A stretch of DNA of 64,000 bases, taken from NCBI GenBank assembly GCA_032716605.1, contig CM064481.1:17230811-17294810 (forward strand). Direction: 5' to 3'. This document shows positions 53,973-63,271 of the stretch, piece after piece; positions within the stretch are counted from its first letter, which is position 1; each line of letters starts with the position of its first letter. The position numbers and the translations under genes are program-made. The stretch is from Paralithodes platypus. Lineage: Eukaryota; Arthropoda; Malacostraca; Decapoda; Lithodidae. Under the pieces are notes generated by a model. The model did no database searches, had not been told where the DNA came from, and saw nothing but the letters and a program-made list of their open reading frames with translations.

Positions 53973-54016
53973 TACATCTCATCTACTGTAGGTACGCTAC
54001 TGTACATACCGGTATA

Positions 54017-54208
54017 CAGGTCTCCCTCACTATCCGATGCCCCGATTTACGATATTATTATAGATTTTTAGGGGTTTGGGTTTGGGTTTTGGCTGGTCCC
54101 AGAACGCATCCCTGTTTACCCCATTACTTTTAAGGTTTGCTATACAATTTTCCTATTTAAGATCGGGTTTTCATGAATGTAACCCAGTCGTATATCGAGG
54201 GAGACCTG
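54017..54208. mobile_element. pogo/Tigger-like MITE, family T6 (192 bp)
   Basis: TA at 54015-54016 and 54209-54210. Ends CAGGTCTCCCTCACTATCCG and, reverse-complemented, CAGGTCTCCCTCGATATACG. No coding sequence. Confidence 0.82.
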
Positions 54209-54271
54209 TATAGTATAAAAGGAATAAAGATACTGACAAGGAAATTCTGGAGGACTCGGACGACCAGGATT

Positions 54272-54405
54272 TCTGACTTATCCTTCGGTAGGGGGTCCTT
54301 TTATTCTATCTACTACAGCGCTTACTCCCATGGTGCACCCAACATCGACAGATGTTGATGTTGGGTGCACCATGGAAAAAAAGGACCCCATCCGAAGGAT
54401 AAATC
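54272..54405. repeat. Foldback of LINE-E zinc-finger sequence
   Basis: Left arm ATCCTTCGGTAGGGGGTCCT to GGTGCACCCAACATC, right arm GATGTTGGGTGCACCATGG to AGGACCCCATCCGAAGGAT. Both arms match the LINE-E zinc-finger coding segment (62405-62480), in opposite orientations. An A run of 21 follows at 54416. Either two opposed insertions or an inverted duplication. Confidence 0.8.
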
Positions 54406-54589
54406 ATAATGATGAAAAAAAAAAAAAAAAAAAAAAAACAATATGGTGATACAGATGACTGCCCAAGAGAGAGTAAGAAACAGTATAAATATAGAAGCCA
54501 AACCCAGAGACAAAAGAGGTAGAGATAGATATACCGTAATGGGTAGAGAGAGAGAGAGATTTAAACTATCTATTAATAAGCTAATATAC

Positions 54590-54720
54590 CTGAATAAAGC
54601 CAATATTGTGGTAAAGATGGATGCCCAGAAGAGAGAGAAATATTCCAGGTAGTAGCCCACCAGCATCCCTCCAGCTGTAACATAGAACCAGTCCAACATC
54701 GCGATCACTGAGTTGGAAGT
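54590..54720 (-). CDS. Candidate host exon, multi-pass membrane protein segment
   Basis: On the minus strand TTATTTCAG precedes and GTATATTAG follows a 131-bp stretch, a good acceptor and donor. It encodes TSNSVIAMLDWFYVTAGG then MLVGYYLEYFSLFWASIF and TTILALF, opening in phase 0 and ending two bases into a codon. The pattern (small residues, GG.L.GYYL, then a second hydrophobic segment) suggests two transmembrane helices, as in Major Facilitator transporters; SLC46-like is a guess. No TE family resembles it. Its neighbour exons must lie outside the recognisable part of the window. Confidence 0.5.
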
Positions 54721-54735
54721 CTGAAATAAGATAAT

Positions 54736-54786
54736 ATAATAATAATAATAATAATATATATATATATATATACTGTATATATTATA
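54736..54786. repeat. ATA/AT microsatellite
   Basis: Units of AAT followed by AT dinucleotides (54737-54780), just upstream of the candidate exon (minus) and truncating the palindromic module that follows. Confidence 0.85.
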
Positions 54787-55049
54787 GGTTTGATTCCCGG
54801 AGGGAAGTAATGAAAACCTAATATTTAGTAGGGCCCAGTAATCATTGACGATATTGCCTATTAATATCATAGTCTCCCTTCAACACCCGCGGCAGCAGTT
54901 TTGAATCTCCCGCGCGGAAGGGTCAGGGAGTACTCTCATAAGTGCACGCTTAATTCTCTTATGGAATCGTCCTTATGATTGGGTACCTTACAGAAAAAAC
55001 TTTGTAGAAAATAAAAAAGAAAATTTAATTTAATACTGTACTTAGTTTC
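54787..55049 (-). repeat. Repeat Y, second copy, with palindromic module
   Basis: Reverse match to 48230-48515, and to the module at 61593-61698: TAGGTTTGATTCCCGGAGGG, CTAATATTTAGTAGGGCCC, ATCATTGACGATATTGCC. The piggyBac transposon is inserted at the TTAA at its right end (55050-55053); the other copy continues past this point with TTTAAGTTTAATTTTTCC. Confidence 0.6.
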
Positions 55050-55466
55050 TTAACCCTCCAGCCCCGGGGGCTATAGCTTGCGACTGTGCTGCGGTACCGG
55101 GTGTTTTGACGATCTTTGGGCTATGTTAACTACTCTGTAAGTCAATGAATATGGCATGTAATGTTGTGAATAAAAAAGAATAATGTTCCATAAACCTTCC
55201 TCTGTCGAATGGCGTTGAGTAGAGGTCTCTAGCCCCTCTGCTTGCATAATGGTGAGCGCGGGAAGACGAGTGCTTTTCGGCGGCAAATTCTTCCCGCGTT
55301 CGGACGCGTCGCCCCGGCCATGGCTACGACGCACCTAGCCGCTCGTCGCGCCAAAGTATTTATCTCCCTTAGACGATTTTAGTGTTTGATATTGAGAATG
55401 TGATGTTTATTTGATATTTTTCTAGTTATTTTGAGGCCAATTATATAAAATATGTTTATTAGGGTA

Positions 55467-55800
55467 TCACTGTCACTGATAATGCTCATTTTCACTCGAT
55501 ACCGTACATTTTATTAGTAATTGAGGTAGGTTATTGTTGTATTAGGCACTGATTATTCGTTATCACAGGTGTTTATTATACTTTGGCCATCAAATATTAG
55601 GTCTTGTGTCACTTTCACTTTGACAAATATGCTTTAGAGAGTGTCACTGTCACTGATAATGCTCATTTTCACTCGATACCGTACATTTTATTAGTAATTG
55701 AGGTAGGTTATTGTTGTATTAGGCACTGATTATTCGTTATCACAGGTGTTTATTATACTTTGGCCATCAAATATTAGGTCTTGTGTCACTTTCACTTAGT
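55467..55800. repeat. 177-bp tandem duplication in piggyBac 3' region
   Basis: TCACTGTCACTGATAATGCT at 55467 and again at 55644; nearly 155 bp following each are identical, including AGGCACTGATTATTCGTTAT. The motif TGTCACTTTCACTT recurs further on (55607, 55787, 55908). AATAAA signals for the minus strand are at 55828-55833 and about 56043-56048, the latter just after the transposase stop. Confidence 0.85.
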
Positions 55801-56066
55801 TATATGATTTGTAAACGTTTTATATACAATTTATTGTGTCTTTTTTCACTGATTTATATATTTCTATAGGTTCTAATCATATGAATGTCACTTGGTATAT
55901 ACATATGTGTCACTTTCACATATTATTATGGTGTAATTGTATTTGTATCAATTTTCTCATAATACATGGCTTTTGTATTACAATAAATTGGTCTTCTTCC
56001 ACTTTTTGCCTATATATAATTATAGTGTACATATTGTCATTTTATTTGGCAATTTCAGTATGATTA

Positions 56067-58592
56067 TTAGAACTCCAGCTTGGAGTGGTAATCAAAGAAG
56101 CACTCTAAAGCACAGAGTGCCACCTTGCACTCCACACACTCCATGGTTGACTTTTTACCTGGCCTCGGCCTCACCCTGCTGTTGTAGCAGACATGGCACC
56201 GCTTCTGCTGTGTTCTTCCTGATTCATTCTGAGGCAGGGAACCAAGCCTGTGCCTAATCAAGTATTGAGCACACTGCAAGCGGTCAATAACGGCGGGCCC
56301 AGGATGTGCCACTGCCCTCTGTGGCGTAGCATACTTGTCCAGGAGCTCCGTCAACACCTGCTTTTGGAACCTCCGCAGGCTATTGAACTTCATGGGTGTG
56401 TTCACATTCCGAAGCTTGTATATATTGTAGGCATTAAGAACTGACATGTCCACCATATGCAGAAAGAACTTTTTGTACCATCTGCACGAGGTACGCAGGC
56501 AGTCAATGAAGCCTATCTGCATGTCGGACTTGTCCACCAGCCTCATGTTGATGTTGTAGTCCAGGACAGCATCGGGCTTGGTCATCCTGGCCTGGGTGCG
56601 GCGATCCACCTTGCCAGTCTCCACCATTTCCCCCTTGTGGATGGTGGTCAGGAGGTTGACCTTCCGCTGGTCGTGCCAGTGGATAGCCAGAATGGGCCCC
56701 GACTTCTTCTTGAACACATCACCTTTTTTGGTCTTTGGAGGGAAAGGTGGCATGCCCTTCCTTTTCCCTCGTACTGTGCCTACAGTCCCCGTCTTGCGCT
56801 CATGCAGGTACTGTGAGAGAGTGGGGGACGTGTAATAATTGTCCGTGTAGAGGATGTGATTCTTGTGAAAGTAGCGGTCCATCATGGCTTGCACCACTGC
56901 TCCGCCAAAGCCAATGAGGGGGTCCACAAGCAAGTCCCCTTCCTTCCTGCTGTAGACCAGGAAGTCCAGGACATAGCCAGTTTGGCAGTCGCACAGCACA
57001 AAGAATTTTATGCCAAAGCGATGTCTTTTTGAGGGGATGTACTGCCGGAAGCTGAGTTTTCCCCGGAACAGCACAAGAGACTCGTCAATGACGACCTTGC
57101 GGAAGGGCTTGAAGTAGGAGGTGAAGCGTTCTCGCATCATCTCATACAACGTCCTAATCTTCCACAGCTTGTCACCGAGGTGGACGTCGGTGTTGGTGAC
57201 AAGATGGAGCGCTGCGAGGATATCAAGGTACCGGTCGCGAGACATATATTTCCCGAAGGCAGGGGTGGATATCAGATCATTGGTGATCCAATAGTCAGGC
57301 AACCTATACTTCTTGACATGAGGCATTAGCATGGTGAGTGCCAGGAACACCATGAACTCTTTATGAGTCACTGGGGTCCACTGCCTCATGTGGCCCTTGG
57401 TCACCTTGCCCAAAAAGTGGACCTGGAATTGGTGCTGCTTATTTGTCTCTTTGACAACATAGCCTACCACCTCCTCATCAAAGAAGGCCTCAAATAGTTT
57501 GTGTGGTGGAGCATTGGGGCCTGCAGGAAAATTGGGGGTAATGCCTGAACCCTCCAGTACCTCATCAAAAGCTGGCACATCAGGGTTGTATCCATCCCCA
57601 TCAACTACGTTTTGCCACTGAAAAACGTAGAATGGGTCTTGTCTACGCTGACGAGGAGCTCCAGCTGGTGGCCCAGCACGCCCACGGCCAACTCGGGAGG
57701 CGCGCGCCCTAGGGCAGCGAGGGCGTCGGCCAGGGCGGCGGGCAGCACGACGCCGGGCCAAGCGGATGGGTCGAGGGTCGTCGATGTCCATATAGTCATC
57801 GTCAGAGTGGTCATCTTGCCCTGACGGTGGACCTATGTAATCATGGCCAGAGTCTTCAGAGAGGTGCCCTTCATCATCAGTGGCCCCCACATAATCTGGC
57901 GGGGAACCAGTGATGCGTGGGCGGCATGCGGGTGGGCGAGGTGGGGAAGGAGTGGCAGATGAGGCTGTGTCCCCCCGAGGTCCTGGGCTCCTTGGCCTGC
58001 GACGAGTGACAGAAAGCAATGTTTCACTGTCACTAGGCCCAGGTATTGGTGATGCGAGCTCAAAGACTTCTTCAGGAAGACATGTTGAAGGCGGGAGAGG
58101 TGGGGAGGACCGTGGGGAAAGTTGCGGGGACGTATGGCTGGGGCCGGCCGGGGTGGACGCCGCGGGAGCCTCGAACAAAACTCTCTTACTTTTCTTAATT
58201 TTTTTGGTATATTTCCTACCTTTCCCCTTTTCGGCAGCAGTATGTCTCCTGTCGGGGGACCTAGGAGGCAAATAGGCCGAAAGTGGGGGGTCCTCAACGC
58301 TTGGCAATGGTGGGGGTGGTGGGGAAGAATGCGGGGCATCTGGGTCATCTTGGGTGGCGTGGGTAGATAAGGGAGACAATGGCGGACGAGAAGGGTCACC
58401 ACGCTGACCCTCACTCACAGCCTCATCCTCACCAAGTATTTTTGCTTGTTCCCTAGCTGCCGCGGCCGCCTTCTCAAGTATTTTCTGCTTATACAAGTGT
58501 AGCTTGAAAGGCGATTTACCTGGGGAAGGGCTTGGAGTCGTGTCACTTATAAATGCGAAATTTGGTGAGTGACCTTGAACTCTCCCACTCAC
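56067..58592 (-). CDS. piggyBac-like transposase, 841 residues
   Basis: Residues 1-320 are a long Pro/Ser-rich and acidic extension with a basic block (RRRAARRPGRRPRCPRARAS, 281-300), a likely nuclear signal. About 340-770 is the DDE_Tnp_1_7 domain with catalytic Asp 503 (VIDESLVLFRG), Asp 584 (LYTDNYYTSP) and Asp 687 with 690 (LVDKSD). Residues 799-836 are the Cys-rich C-terminal finger (CHVC, CVEC, C827, C831, H836), which binds the terminal repeats in the family. About 250 residues longer than the moth piggyBac enzyme because of the N-terminal extension. No stop or frameshift. It cuts and pastes at TTAA. Confidence 0.93.
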   Translation of the reverse strand: MSGRVQGHSPNFAFISDTTPSPSPGKSPFKLHLYKQKILEKAAAAAREQAKILGEDEAVSEGQRGDPSRPPLSPLSTHATQDDPDAPHSSPPPPPLPSVEDPPLSAYLPPRSPDRRHTAAEKGKGRKYTKKIKKSKRVLFEAPAASTPAGPSHTSPQLSPRSSPPLPPSTCLPEEVFELASPIPGPSDSETLLSVTRRRPRSPGPRGDTASSATPSPPRPPACRPRITGSPPDYVGATDDEGHLSEDSGHDYIGPPSGQDDHSDDDYMDIDDPRPIRLARRRAARRPGRRPRCPRARASRVGRGRAGPPAGAPRQRRQDPFYVFQWQNVVDGDGYNPDVPAFDEVLEGSGITPNFPAGPNAPPHKLFEAFFDEEVVGYVVKETNKQHQFQVHFLGKVTKGHMRQWTPVTHKEFMVFLALTMLMPHVKKYRLPDYWITNDLISTPAFGKYMSRDRYLDILAALHLVTNTDVHLGDKLWKIRTLYEMMRERFTSYFKPFRKVVIDESLVLFRGKLSFRQYIPSKRHRFGIKFFVLCDCQTGYVLDFLVYSRKEGDLLVDPLIGFGGAVVQAMMDRYFHKNHILYTDNYYTSPTLSQYLHERKTGTVGTVRGKRKGMPPFPPKTKKGDVFKKKSGPILAIHWHDQRKVNLLTTIHKGEMVETGKVDRRTQARMTKPDAVLDYNINMRLVDKSDMQIGFIDCLRTSCRWYKKFFLHMVDMSVLNAYNIYKLRNVNTPMKFNSLRRFQKQVLTELLDKYATPQRAVAHPGPAVIDRLQCAQYLIRHRLGSLPQNESGRTQQKRCHVCYNSRVRPRPGKKSTMECVECKVALCALECFFDYHSKLEF

Positions 58593-58935
58593 TCACTCTC
58601 TCAAGTTCACTGTCTTTAGGTAAACCAGCTTCCTCAACAACTGGTACATCACCTTCATCACTGTCATGTTCTCTCGCAAATCCCAGGAATTGCTCTTCTT
58701 TGTCACTCTCATGGCCATAATCACTCGACTTATAATTACTGGAGTCGTCACTGACTTCATCATCAACATTATGCTTGGCATCAGCTCGCTCATAAAGTCT
58801 CAATGTCGTCTCAATACCTCCGGGAGATAACACATTTAGGCGATGGCGTCGGGGTAAGGCGCGACGAACTAGCAAGGGCGTCGTAGGAAGCACGGTATCG
58901 GACACAGCGGAATCACTATTTGGCGTACTGTCCAT
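58543..58935 (-). CDS. Upstream acidic frame in piggyBac, possible alternative N-terminus
   Basis: An ATG at 58935 opens a 130-codon frame: MDSTPNSDSAVSDTVLPTTP, VRRALPRRHRLNVLSPGGIE, then acidic SDYGHESDKEEQFLGFA and DSDEGDVPVVEEAGLP. It is one base off the transposase frame and overlaps its start by 50 bp. Many piggyBac transposases begin with an acidic region of this kind, so it could be a first exon, a frameshifted part of the true N-terminus, or a separate small protein. The frame stays open up to 59106 through the terminal repeat, which is unlikely to be coding. Confidence 0.5.
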   Translation of the reverse strand: MDSTPNSDSAVSDTVLPTTPLLVRRALPRRHRLNVLSPGGIETTLRLYERADAKHNVDDEVSDDSSNYKSSDYGHESDKEEQFLGFAREHDSDEGDVPVVEEAGLPKDSELERVSEWESSRSLTKFRIYK

Positions 58936-59131
58936 GATGGCGTCGGGGTAGATACTGTTGCTGTGGCGTCGTTTACGCCTGGTGGCGCCACCTACCGTCC
59001 CATGATACCAAAAATGTACGCGCGGCATTCGAAAGCACGCACGCAAGCAATGGGCGTTCAAGAGCCCTTCCGGGTTGCGCGGGCTGAGGTTGTTATGGGC
59101 GTTCAAGAGCCCTTCCGGGGTGGAGGGGTTA

Positions 59132-60773
59132 AGGTAGGTTCACACATAGGCGAGTCGGAGCGCGAGGCCAACGCGAGTCACACTCGCCGCATATCGCCGT
59201 TGATGGAGCCCGAACCCAATGCGAGTAGCAGCTGATGCGAGTAAACACGCATATAACACGAATATAACACGAGTTTACACGAGTTTACATGAGTTTACAC
59301 AAGTTCACAGGAGTATCCGCGAGTGTCGGTGAGTGTAACACGACCCCAACACGCACCGCCAAAATTTGAAAAATAACGGTCAAATTCCAGGGTACGAATA
59401 GTGCGAGTCTACAGGAGTCTACATGAGTGTCACAGGAGTTTACATGAGTTTACACGTGTTTACACGAGATGAACGCGAGTCTATAGGAAGTTAACAGGAG
59501 TGTATGGAGTGTATATTCTATTTAATTTATATCTTGTATTTATTTATATTTCATGTTGGATATCAATCTGTATATTATTATTTGTCATCATATATCCTTT
59601 GCATATATTCCACATCATTATTTATGTTAATATCAATATTATTCCAGAAACCTATTTCATTCATATTATATGGTATTTGTTCTCTCTTCATTATTGATGT
59701 TAATATCAATATTATTCATAACACAACTTGAATTCATATTAACCCGCTGAGTGCCAGCCAATTTTGACGGTGTGCTTCTGCCAGTGCCAGAGGTATTTTG
59801 TTTTTTTTATTTTTGGCTAAATCTATCAAGTTGGGAGAGAAAGGAAGGATAATGGTAAACAAACCGCTCCCCTTGTCCATTTTCGACAGAAATCAGGTCC
59901 CCGATGGTCCCGAAAGTAGCTGAAAAGACACTATAGACTACAGAGACTTTTATGGTATCGGAATGTATTGGTGGGAGGGTGGTTTGGGGGATGGTGTGGG
60001 GCAGGTAGAAGCGTAATTGACTCGTGTTACAAATATGAAGCCGATTGGTAAGGTAGTATCGCCACCACGGATTTTCCTTTTTTTCCTTATCTTCGTACGG
60101 ATACGCTGGAAGTGGGTGGTGGGAGGCGGTTGGGGGTGTGGTGGGGGGAAGGCAGAAGGGTAAGGGACTTGTCACACAAATATGGAACCGATTGGTGAAG
60201 TCGTTTCTCCGCCACAGATTTTCCATTTTTTTCCTTCTGACGGGACCGACAGTCAGCGAGTGGGTGGGAGGAGGAATTTGGGATTTTTTTTTGTGGGTAG
60301 CCAAAAGGGTAAGGTACATGTGGTAAAAATATGAAAGCCATAGGTGCAGTCGTTTCGCTGCTACAATTTTTGTTGATAATATAAACAGACTCGTGTGACA
60401 CTCATGTAGACTCGCGTGACACTCATGTAGACTCGCGTGACACTCATGTAGACTCGCGTAGACTCATGTAGACTCGCGATCATTTAATTTCTAAATAGTA
60501 CAACATGAGTGTCACGCGAGTCTACATGAGTGTCACACGAGTTTACGCGAGTCTACGCGACTCTATGCGAGTTGGCATCCTACTCCCACTTGACTCTCCA
60601 ATTTTTGTGTCATCCCAAACATTTTGGCCGCGTTCGTGAGTCTACGCGGTCCACCGCGAGTCCACGCGAGTCTGTGCGAGTGTCGGCGAATTTGGGATAA
60701 TCATTGGCGAGTGCAAAAATTTCATCACTCGCGTTGGAGTTGCGCTCCGACTCGCCAATGTGTGAACCTGGCT
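59132..60773. mobile_element. PIF/Harbinger-like long-TIR element (1642 bp), non-autonomous
   Basis: TTA at 59129-59131 and 60774-60776. Ends AGGTAGGTTCACACATAGGC and, reverse-complemented, AGCCAGGTTCACACATTGGC, continuing with GAGTCGGAGCGC on both sides. The ends are filled with degenerate units GAGTYTACRCGA (59255-59500 and 60380-60680). A 3-bp TWA target and long TIR suggest PIF/Harbinger; the assignment is tentative. No transposase frame. Confidence 0.6.
59740..60370. repeat. ~147-bp tandem repeats inside the long-TIR element
   Basis: ATATGAAGCCGATTGGTAAG (60033), ATATGGAACCGATTGGTGAA (60179) and ATATGAAAGCCATAGGTGCA (60328) mark three units of about 147 bp, each followed by a CGCCAC/CGCTGC block and a T-rich run. 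An earlier, more diverged unit starts near 59880. The segment opens with TTAACCCGCTGAGTGCC at 59740, which resembles a piggyBac end, but no partner end was found. Confidence 0.65.
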
Positions 60774-60776
60774 TTA

Positions 60777-61444
60777 CAGTAGATCCTCTGGAAAAAGGCA
60801 AACTAGGCCTGTGTATCCAGCTCAGTACCAGTACTTGCACTGCTGCGGTCGTTCACGGTGTTGGCGGCGGCGGTAGCAGACACAATATTTTTACTATTCT
60901 CTATTTTTGCTTTATAATCAAACTTCAAATCTTGTCTTCCCCATGCTTTATCAAGATTACTTTCAAACTTCCTTATTGATTCGGAATCGACTACATACTG
61001 GGGCAGTGCGTTCCACTCATTTACCACTCTATCACAAAATGAGTTCTTTGCCTTCTCAAGCCTATTTCTTTCTTTGTAAATTTTCCTAGACGTGTCCTCT
61101 CGTTCTTGTTCCCTCCCGCATCAAGAAGATACCTTCACACACATCCTCATCATACTTTCCTGACACTATCTTAAAAGTCTCGATCATATCCCCTCTCTTT
61201 CTCCTATATGCCAGTGTCGGAAGCCTCAGTGTCCTCAACCTCTGCTCATAGCTAGCGTTCTTCAACGTTGGTACTAGCTTGCTAGCTCTCCTCTGCACTT
61301 TCTCCACTGCTTCTATATCCTTTACCATATATGGAGCCCACACCTGGTTCGCATATTCCAGGTGCGGCCTAACCAGCGCTGTATAGAGATTCCTGAAGAT
61401 TTCTTCGTCAAGTGACACAAATGTCCTCCTTATCAGCCCTACTG
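60777..61444 (-). pseudogene. LINE-D copy 2, C-terminal fragment
   Basis: Minus strand: VGLIRRTFVSLDEEIFRNLY, TALVRPHLEYANQVWAPYMV, YRRKRGDMIETFKIVSGKYD, then VNEWNALPQYVVDSESIRKF in another frame, ending CCAGAGGATCTACTGTAA. It shows the site into which the AAC retroposon went in copy 1 (ACCGTGAACGACCGCAGCAG). Truncated upstream of VGLIRR. Confidence 0.88.
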
Positions 61445-61539
61445 TATCTGTTATATTATGGCTTTCCATGCGTGGATTTCTTGTGCGCAGCACCCAGGCG
61501 CAGGCTCCCTTGCGGCCATAACTTCCTTCACTGATATAT

Positions 61540-61982
61540 CAAGACTTAACTAGAGATCAAAGAATGGGAAGGGGATGGATGGGAGGGCCATGCATCGTCA
61601 ATGATTACGGGGCCCTACTAAATATTAGGTTTTCATTACTTCCCTCCGGGAATCAAACCTATAATTTAATAGTGGCCCCTTCATCATTGACGATATTGCC
61701 TGAGTACCAAGACTGGAGGGGGACATTCGTGACAATACCCTAACCTCAGGACAAAAATAATCCATATACATTTTTTTTTTTTTTTTTATTGTATACAAAC
61801 AATAAATAGGCTAGTATAAAAATATGAAAGATTGCAAGCAGTGCGTGACTTCAAAGAAAGTCTGCTAGCTCATGACCAGATCTTTTACCTTAAGATCTAT
61901 ACTGTACATGATAAACTGGGAACATCCTTGTGTCCCTAACTAGAACTATAAACTCTTTGGAATATTGTTCTAACCTTAACAA
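61540..61982 (-). repeat. DIRS copy 3 3' terminal region with intact palindromic module
   Basis: GGGAAGGGGATGG (61568), the whole module (61593-61698), GACTGGAGGGGGACATTCG (61711), a T run (61771), GCAGTGCGTGACTTC (61839). Collinear with 31460-32760 without T3. It continues, after the LINE-E insertion, at 63223-63271 and 63637-64000. Confidence 0.65.
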
Positions 61983-63222
61983 CTTGGTGTGGAAGAGTGG
62001 CTGGTGCATGTGATAATGAAGATGTATGAGGATTCGCGAAGTGCGGTGAGGGTGAAGGGTGTACTGAGTGATGAGTTCGCAGTCCGTGTTGGAGTCCATC
62101 AGGGTTCAGTGTTAAGCCCTCTCCTCTTTATTATGGTCTTGGAGGCGCAGTCTAGAGTTTTTAGAGGCGGACTCCCGTTGGAACTGTTTTATGCAGACGA
62201 TTTAGTCCTAATAGCTGACAGTATGCAGGATGCTGAGGCCAAATTCAGAGAGTGAAGAGAGGGCATGGCGAGCAAGGGTTTAAGAGTCAATATTAACAAA
62301 ACCAAGGTTATGCATTGTAGATTGAGACGAGGCAATGTGGAAAAGAGCGGTGCATACCCATGTGCAGTGTGTGGAAAGGGAGTGGGCGTTAACTCAATTC
62401 AATGTAGCATCTGTCGATGTTGGGTACACCATGGGAGTAAGCGCTGTAGTAGAATAAAGGGGCCCTTGCCGAAGGATAAGTCAGAAATAGAGAAATTTGA
62501 GTGCGTAGTGTGCAAAGGCGAGCTTGTGTTAATTGATGATCCTGTGGCTGTGAATTTTGGAAATGAGTCTTTGGAGCTGGTGAACAAGTTTTGTTACCTA
62601 GGAGATACCATCTCTGCCGGTGGTGGGGCCGAGGCTGCCACTGTTGCTAGAATTAGGTGTGGCTGGGGGAAGTTCAGAGAATTGATGCCAATCCTGATTT
62701 CTGACCAAGAAAAGAATGCCTCTCCCCCTGAAGGGAAAGGTGTATGCCTCATGTGTAAGAAGTGCAATGACGTATGCCTCAGAAACATGGGCCGTTAAAG
62801 TAGAGGATGTCAACAGAATGGAGCGTAATGAGATGAGAATGGTGAGATGGATGTGTGGGGCCAGGCTACAGGATAGAATAACAAATGTTGAGCTGAGGAT
62901 ACGTTTAGGTATAAAGAGTATTAGCGAGGTGATGCGTACAAGTAGACTGGGATGGTATGGACATGTGGAGAGAATGGATGAACAAAATTGTGTGAAAAAA
63001 TGCAGGTCTGTGATTGTGGAGGGAGCTGCACCAAGGGGTGGACCGAGGAAGACCTGGGATCGGACTATACACGCCAATCTCAAATCCAAAAACTTGACAA
63101 GTGAAGCAGCCCTTAACAGGGTTGCCTGGAACGCCGCCATTAGGACAAGAGACTGAAACTGCACTTATGTGTGGAACACTCAGTCTTAAAATTTGATGTA
63201 TGTATGTATGTATGTATGTATT
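61983..63222 (+). mobile_element. LINE-E copy 2, 5'-truncated, inserted in DIRS copy 3
   Basis: Starts within RT and ends in TATG repeats (63196-63222). Copy 1 (48520-50740) has the same content. The DIRS 3' region resumes on its right (TTTGTACAGTGTATATACTG). The family has a zinc finger between RT fingers/palm and thumb, common in LINEs of marine invertebrates; clade assignment (RTE-like or Proto2) is uncertain. Confidence 0.8.
61989..63156 (+). pseudogene. LINE-E RT, zinc finger and C-terminal domain
   Basis: First frame (61989-62255): VRVGVHQGSVLSPLLFIMVL, LELFYADDLVLIADSMQD with the catalytic Asp pair, then a stop. Second (62265-62720): MASKGLRVNINKTKVMHC, then CAVCGKGVGVNSIQCSIC, WVHHGSKRCSRIKGPL and FECVVCKGEL, a PHD-like finger with paired Cys and His, then LVNKFCYLGDTISAGGGAEA. 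Third (62716-63156): KVYASCVRSAMTYASETWAV, SRLGWYGHVERMDEQN, PRGGPRKTWDRTI. Two breaks only, so fairly recent. Confidence 0.85.
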
Positions 63223-63271
63223 TGTACAGTGTATATACTGGTATGTTTGTACATTCTGGTAATCCTATATA

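Larger units (their letters stand above)
55054..59128 (-). mobile_element. Complete piggyBac-like transposon (4075 bp), possibly autonomous
   Basis: TTAA at 55050-55053 and 59129-59132. Ends CCCTCCAGCCCCGG (left) and CCCTCCACCCCGG (right, reverse-complemented), one base different. Near the right end the unit CCCGGAAGGGCTCTTGAACG occurs twice (59041-59075 and 59098-59124 region), a subterminal repeat. Inside are an 841-codon transposase and a shorter upstream frame on the minus strand. Two MITEs in the window share its ends. No disabling change is visible. Confidence 0.9.

Noticed and set aside
54322..54870. 182-codon minus-strand membrane-like frame
   Set aside because: Most of it translates an AT microsatellite, a purine tract and a poly(A). 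Only the 131-bp piece with splice sites is kept as a candidate exon.
59740..60500. Separate piggyBac element starting TTAACCCGCTGAGTGCC
   Set aside because: No matching second end with GGGTTAA found downstream; left as part of the long-TIR element.
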